This document shows positions 51,771-54,904 of a stretch of 54,904 nt of DNA, piece by piece. The position numbers and the translations under genes were made by a program. Every line of letters begins with the position of its first letter. The stretch's first letter is position 1. The notes below the pieces were generated by a model. The model was not told the DNA's origin and made no database searches. It worked only from the letters and a program-made list of their open reading frames with translations. This stretch comes from a virus. The stretch lies in IMG/VR virus record IMGVR_UViG_3300036846_000162, positions 1 through 54,904 of that record. One strand, 5' to 3'.

Positions 51771-51800
51771 CCATAATGAGGGGGGGTTGATAGGTATTGC
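51771..51800 (-). promoter_or_regulatory. G7 element F (candidate phage RNAP promoter)
   Basis: + strand core TGAGGGGGGGTTGATAGG at 51777-51794. Just upstream on the minus strand is a 10-bp hairpin GCAATAGCAG/CTGCTATTGC, which probably ends the previous unit. Confidence 0.65.
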
Positions 51801-51808
51801 TAGTTGTA

Positions 51809-51834
51809 ATGCAATAGCAGTTTTACCTGCTATT
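51809..51834 (-). terminator. Strong hairpin before G7 element F
   Basis: GCAATAGCAG and CTGCTATTGC form a 10-bp perfect stem with a six-base loop between the 98-aa gene stop and element F. A T-run is not evident, so termination is likely but not certain. Confidence 0.5.
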
Positions 51835-51842
51835 GCTATTTA

Positions 51843-52139
51843 CTACTGCTCACCTACTCTCTTGGCTAATGCCTCACCTTCCTCTGCTACTTTATCAACA
51901 AACAATCTTGTTTCTACAAACTCCATAGATATATCTACAAGTTTGCCTATGGTATCGGCTCTTTCCAATTCATCTACTAACTGTTCTCTGATAGTACCTA
52001 AAGTGGCACTAGATAATGAATTAAGAGCTACCTTAATAAGCCTGTCATAGAAGTTCTGTTCAACCTCTACTATTTGGGTTCCTTTCTGTTGACCCATTGC
52101 TTCGCTTAATGCTGCATGTAATGTTGTGTTGCTGGACAT
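51843..52139 (-). CDS. Hypothetical helical protein, 98 aa
   Basis: It begins MSSNTTLHAALSEAMGQQKG and is almost all helix, with LVDELERADTIGKLVDISMEF. No motif recognised. Last gene of unit G. Confidence 0.6.
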   Translation of the reverse strand: MSSNTTLHAALSEAMGQQKGTQIVEVEQNFYDRLIKVALNSLSSATLGTIREQLVDELERADTIGKLVDISMEFVETRLFVDKVAEEGEALAKRVGEQ

Positions 52140-52168
52140 ACTGTTGTTTTATTTGTTTAAACGGTTAT

Positions 52169-52612
52169 TTAATTTTGTTTACTGCCATCACTACAGATAG
52201 CATCAAAGATATAGCTTCCAATGCTCTCAGGTATTACATCTGCATACACAACATAATCGCTGTAATCATCTGAATTGATTATATTACCCTTAGAATCTCT
52301 TACTGCCATAGCCCTAATGCCTATTGTTTGATCACTGCATTTAATTGAGTACTTTATTAGGTGTATTACATTGTAGTATATCCTACCTTTATGGACATAC
52401 TTAGATTCCAGTTCTTTAAACCAGCAGTCTTTGGTCTCTCCATTGTCTATGACTCCGCCATCCTGCATATAGTACTTATCTGCACCATCTAAAGTCTGTG
52501 TTACAGCAGTCCATCCATCACCTGGTTCTCTGTCGGCTGTCCTTGTTTGAGCCTGTATCGTAGTGCTATACGCTAATAGTACTGCTACTATTAAAATGAT
52601 TGCTCTTTTCAT
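52169..52612 (-). CDS. Exported protein, surface-adhesin-E-like domain, 147 aa
   Basis: A clear signal peptide (MKRAIILIVAVLLAYSTTIQAQ) is followed by a mature domain with GWTAVTQTLDGADKYYMQDG, CWFKELESKY and a C-terminal PESIGSYIFDAICSDG. This pattern (W...YYxD...C...Pgsi..xi..vC) resembles the small bacterial surface-adhesin protein E family. Probably periplasmic or outer-membrane-associated; superinfection exclusion or host interaction is possible, unproven. Confidence 0.65.
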   Translation of the reverse strand: MKRAIILIVAVLLAYSTTIQAQTRTADREPGDGWTAVTQTLDGADKYYMQDGGVIDNGETKDCWFKELESKYVHKGRIYYNVIHLIKYSIKCSDQTIGIRAMAVRDSKGNIINSDDYSDYVVYADVIPESIGSYIFDAICSDGSKQN

Positions 52613-52615
52613 TGT

Positions 52616-52801
52616 TTATATTTTATAGTGAATGTATACTGTGTACCTGTCCTCATCTACTGTGCTAATAGCGTGAGTATAAGAGATGCTGATAATCTCA
52701 AGGCTACGCATATGCTTTATTTGCATTGCATCTAACCAATCATTGATATATTCTTGCAACTCTCTTAAACTCACACTATTCATTAGTTCTACCTTGTTCA
52801 T
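52616..52801 (-). CDS. Hypothetical protein, 61 aa
   Basis: A small amphipathic protein (MNKVELMNSVSLRELQEYIN...), coupled to the upstream gene by an ATGA overlap. Function unknown. Confidence 0.55.
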   Translation of the reverse strand: MNKVELMNSVSLRELQEYINDWLDAMQIKHMRSLEIISISYTHAISTVDEDRYTVYIHYKI

Positions 52802-53091
52802 AGATTATCTCTTATTATTGCCTCTGTAATAGAGTCTTTAGAGAATGTTCCCTTCTTAGGCATAGGAAATACTTCTACAAGCCTTTCTTCTGTCCTAAGA
52901 TATAGACTGTCATTATCTACATCTATTTGATAGTCACCTAATAGGCTATCCCAATGGTTATCTACATCTTCAACCTTATCACCTTCACACTCCATAGTAT
53001 TGGTGAGCTTGTTAACTTGTACTGATAGTGTAGCTGATGTAATGGTTAATGCTACTACTAATACTGATAATACTACTAATACCGCTTTCAT
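52798..53091 (-). CDS. Exported or membrane-anchored acidic protein, 97 aa
   Basis: Start chosen at ATG 53091 (MKAVLVVLSVLVVALT), a signal-like helix; a longer in-frame start at 53181 would add a second hydrophobic stretch and cannot be excluded. The mature part is acidic (GDKVEDVDNHWDSLLGDYQI). Envelope role likely. Confidence 0.55.
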   Translation of the reverse strand: MKAVLVVLSVLVVALTITSATLSVQVNKLTNTMECEGDKVEDVDNHWDSLLGDYQIDVDNDSLYLRTEERLVEVFPMPKKGTFSKDSITEAIIRDNL

Positions 53092-53446
53092 TATGTTTAT
53101 TTTGTTGGTTACTGTGTAAACACCTACCAAAGCCCCTACTACCGAGAATACGGATAGTGAGGCTTGGTGATTAGTGTGCATTGTTGTTCACCTTATGCTA
53201 ATGAACACTGTTTCAGCCAGTGTCAGACTGCATTGTTGTTGCCCTTATGCTATGCCCACTGTGATGATACATCGCATCACTCCGGCTCATACTCAGAGAT
53301 TGTGGTTGTTGCCTCTAGTATGCTGACTAACCTAAGTATTACAATACTCCACTTACCTACGATGAGAGGTGCACTTCATCTATAAGTTTTAAAACGCTTC
53401 TCTGCAAGTAATACATTAGGTCTTATTAGTCAGTTTTGGTTGCTGC
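53092..53446 (-). repeat. Leader of unit G with imperfect direct repeats and hairpins
   Basis: On the minus strand AGCATAAGGGCAACAACAAT and AGCATAAGGTGAACAACAAT occur in tandem about 55 bp apart, each ending in ATGCA. Between them ACACTG/CAGTGT forms a hairpin, and TGATG/CATCA and TGTTCA/TGAACA hairpins lie nearby. The long leader between element G and the coding start could be a regulatory RNA or a decaying duplicated gene start. Confidence 0.45.
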
Positions 53447-53476
53447 CCAAAATAAGGGGGGGTTGAAAGGATGTGC
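53447..53476 (-). promoter_or_regulatory. G7 element G (candidate phage RNAP promoter)
   Basis: + strand core TAAGGGGGGGTTGAAAGG at 53453-53470. A stem TAGTA.TATGAT/ATCATA.TACTA lies just upstream on the minus strand. Confidence 0.65.
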
Positions 53477-53529
53477 TAATATCAAATAGTAATATGATTG
53501 TTACATCATACTACTAAGCGATAGAACTA

Positions 53530-53793
53530 TTAATCAACCTTTAAATACTTTTTATAAGGTCTGTTAGTGGACTTGGAAACTGTCCATACATATAACTTAC
53601 CTTTTAAGGTCTTGTAAACAGGTAATGATTTACCGTTGATATCATTGAACTTGTAGGTCGTAGTTGAATCCCAAGTTGGTCTGTTTTCAACGATAGTATT
53701 ACCAACTAACTTATATTTGTTGCTTGTTGGTGTTTGTGCTGATGATATAATGGCTATTGTTAATGCCAATAATAATAAGATAGTTAATTTCAT
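53530..53793 (-). CDS. Exported small protein, 87 aa
   Basis: MKLTILLLLALTIAIISSAQ is a signal peptide with an AQ cleavage-like end. The mature domain is beta-rich (TTTYKFNDINGKSLPVYK). It sits between the paralogous pair and unit G. Likely periplasmic; function unknown. Confidence 0.65.
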   Translation of the reverse strand: MKLTILLLLALTIAIISSAQTPTSNKYKLVGNTIVENRPTWDSTTTYKFNDINGKSLPVYKTLKGKLYVWTVSKSTNRPYKKYLKVD

Positions 53794-53833
53794 GTTGTTT
53801 GTCGCTTTTATATATTGTGATAATAAAGATAGT

Positions 53834-53870
53834 AAAAAACACTGGTAGTAATCCCTTACTACCAGTGTTG
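53834..53870 (-). terminator. Intrinsic terminator
   Basis: On the minus strand AACACTGGTAGTAA pairs with TTACTACCAGTGTT around a short loop and is followed by TTTTTA. It ends the 53913-54155 gene. Confidence 0.8.
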
Positions 53871-53912
53871 AAGATCGTGCTGTAAACCAAGACTGTAAAC
53901 GTCTATAGTCCT

Positions 53913-54155
53913 CTACAAAGAGAACTTCACGTCCAGTGGTTTCACATTCACTATACAGCCGTCAGTGAACTTATCTTCTTCGTACATATACCTAACAGGT
54001 AATGCTGGATTGAGATCCTGCTGTACTTTAGAGGTTCCTTTAGCATGAATAGCAAATGTAGTACCCTTTGCAGGGTTACTTACAACGTCAATCTTATCTA
54101 TGCCTAACTCAGCTTTAAACTGGTCAAGCGTGATAAATTTCATCTGTTGTGTCAT
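53913..54155 (-). CDS. Member of a paralogous small protein pair, 80 aa
   Basis: Start chosen at ATG 54155 (MTQQMKFITLDQF), which aligns with its sibling; a longer frame would begin at TTG. The C-terminal half (PVRYMYEEDKFTDGCIVNVK...) matches the sibling at 54411-54656. The final KPLDVKFSL is nearly identical. G7 element H and a set of diverged copies lie upstream. Confidence 0.65.
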   Translation of the reverse strand: MTQQMKFITLDQFKAELGIDKIDVVSNPAKGTTFAIHAKGTSKVQQDLNPALPVRYMYEEDKFTDGCIVNVKPLDVKFSL

Positions 54156-54221
54156 ACATCTGATATTTATAAACCCATGATTCGCTACTCTGTATCTATA
54201 CACAGTAACTAGCAATATCGC

Positions 54222-54251
54222 TCTAAATTAGGGGGGGTTGAAAGGTGATGC
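54222..54251 (-). promoter_or_regulatory. G7 element H (candidate phage RNAP promoter)
   Basis: + strand core TTAGGGGGGGTTGAAAGG at 54228-54245. It faces the 53913-54155 gene. Confidence 0.65.
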
Positions 54252-54271
54252 CTTTTTGTATATGATATATC

Positions 54272-54363
54272 ATAAAATAAGGGGTTGTTGATAGTATTTT
54301 AATGTACTCTTAAGGTGGGTTGCTAGGTAGGCAATGTATTAAGGGGATGTTGATGGGCAGGCT
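54272..54363 (-). repeat. Array of diverged G7-like elements
   Basis: Three degenerate copies follow element H at ~30-bp spacing: TAAGGGGTTGTTGATAG (54278), TAAGGTGGGTTGCTAGG (54311) and TAAGGGGATGTTGATGGG (54340). A fourth, CTAAGGTGGGTTGCCAGG, is at 54699-54716. They keep the frame of the element but lose the pure G-run. Tandem promoters, operators or decaying copies are options. Confidence 0.55.
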
Positions 54364-54371
54364 TAAAAGGT

Positions 54372-54405
54372 AAAAAAAAGAGTACTGACCGAAATCAGTA
54401 CTCTA
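54372..54405 (-). terminator. Intrinsic terminator
   Basis: On the minus strand AGAGTACTGA pairs perfectly with TCAGTACTCT around a 6-base loop, followed by eight Ts. It ends the 54411-54656 gene. Confidence 0.85.
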
Positions 54406-54410
54406 GCCGC

Positions 54411-54656
54411 TTACAAGCTGAACTTAACTTGCAGAGGCTTTACATTAACGAAGCACCCCTTCTCGAAGCCCTCGGTCTCGCTATACATGAAGCGTACCGG
54501 CTCGCTAACAGTTAGGGTAGCCTGAGCTTTATAGGTCTTGCCACCGCATATGGCAAATAACTTGGTAGGGTCTTTGAATGTGAAGTCAATAGCTTGCCCA
54601 ACAGTGTTGGTTACAGACTTGAATGCATCTACCGTAAGAAATGTGAACTGTGACAT
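54411..54656 (-). CDS. Member of a paralogous small protein pair, 81 aa
   Basis: MSQFTFLTVDAFKSVTN leads into PVRFMYSETEGFEKGCFVNV and KPLQVKFSL, shared with the 80-aa sibling at 53.9 kb. Base composition is more GC-rich than neighbours, hinting at strong expression. With its own terminator it looks like a highly expressed early protein. No known family. Confidence 0.65.
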   Translation of the reverse strand: MSQFTFLTVDAFKSVTNTVGQAIDFTFKDPTKLFAICGGKTYKAQATLTVSEPVRFMYSETEGFEKGCFVNVKPLQVKFSL

Positions 54657-54904
54657 GATTAATAGTTGATACTAGTTTTAGTTTGAAAGTATCAAGAGCT
54701 AAGGTGGGTTGCCAGGCACAGCAGCTAGCATTATTAAAGGCTGGCTAAAAAGGAGGGTGTCACACTCGCTGGCGGCGGGGTGTTTTGTTTCCGAAGTTTG
54801 GTCGTGCCCACTTTGGGTCTGGACTGTGCCTTTATCTCCTCCCAAAAATTTTAAAAAAATTATGTACACCTTCCTTCCTATGTTCATTTTAATTTGAACT
54901 TTCA
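54657..54904. other. Right-end intergenic region
   Basis: Contains a diverged G7-like copy (54699-54716), then a GC-rich stretch at 54740-54840 (around gctggcggcggggtg and ctttgggtctggactg) unlike the rest of the window, then an AT-rich tail. Frames on both strands here are not convincing genes. It may be a regulatory or terminal region of the phage genome. Confidence 0.35.

Noticed and set aside
25927-54251. CRISPR repeats
   Set aside because: The G7 elements are kilobases apart, in intergenic positions with different surroundings, not a spaced array.
54699-54897. Two overlapping 62-codon frames at the right edge
   Set aside because: Opposite-strand frames of equal length over a diverged repeat and a GC-rich patch, with no ribosome site or protein-like pattern; they look like chance frames.
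1-54904. Alternative genetic code (TAG or TGA as sense)
   Set aside because: TAA, TAG and TGA all end genes with normal lengths in this window (for example TGA at 22669, TAG at 48371), so a standard code fits.

Overview
This window looks like part of a crAss-like bacteriophage (order Crassvirales, tailed phages of gut Bacteroidales). The assignment rests on four things read from the sequence. A giant ORF carries an RNA-polymerase DxDxD loop and is followed by a second giant virion-type ORF. A long block of genes runs on the opposite strand. That block contains a crAss-like replication set: family A DNA polymerase, TOPRIM primase, DnaB-like helicase, SF1 and SF2 helicases, Sak4-like ATPase, PD-(D/E)XK nuclease, RusA-like resolvase, uracil-DNA glycosylase and an rIIA-like ATPase. 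The base composition is AT-rich and many microgenes overlap. All three stop codons end genes, so a standard code fits. No tRNA, rRNA, integrase or CRISPR array was seen.

Layout. Positions 1-17597 (+) hold two giant virion genes. The first is open at the left edge and has the RNAP loop DFDVD and a C-terminal HEVVH metallopeptidase-like motif. The second is 1640 aa with hydrophobic segments near its C-terminus. The strand then switches: the endolysin gene (-) overlaps the end of the second giant gene by 71 bp. From 17.5 to 25.9 kb (-) lie lysis genes and a tightly packed run of small, mostly unknown proteins, many with zinc ribbons, SH3-like folds or single membrane helices, ending with the PD-(D/E)XK nuclease. 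From 26 to 45.7 kb (-) lies the replication and recombination module. From 45.7 to 54.7 kb (-) lie accessory genes (HNH endonuclease, SLOG protein, secreted proteins, a paralogous pair) separated by unusually long, highly structured non-coding DNA.

The most striking signal is a 30-bp intergenic element with a seven-G run. It occurs eight times (25.9, 39.5, 45.7, 46.8, 49.5, 51.8, 53.5 and 54.2 kb), always in the same orientation, upstream of minus-strand genes, and usually just after a hairpin or the previous stop codon. Diverged copies cluster at the right end. It divides the minus strand into transcription units, and I propose it is the promoter read by the phage RNA polymerase (inference). 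Two structured regions of about 0.95 kb and 0.65 kb (46.85-47.8 and 50.2-50.86 kb), plus smaller ones at 39.85, 46.3 and 53.2 kb, are candidate ornate or regulatory RNAs.

How the parts would work together: in the related phage phi14:2 a virion RNAP is injected and transcribes early genes. Here that polymerase could read the G7 elements, express host-takeover and replication genes on the minus strand, and later the giant virion proteins and lysis genes would be made.
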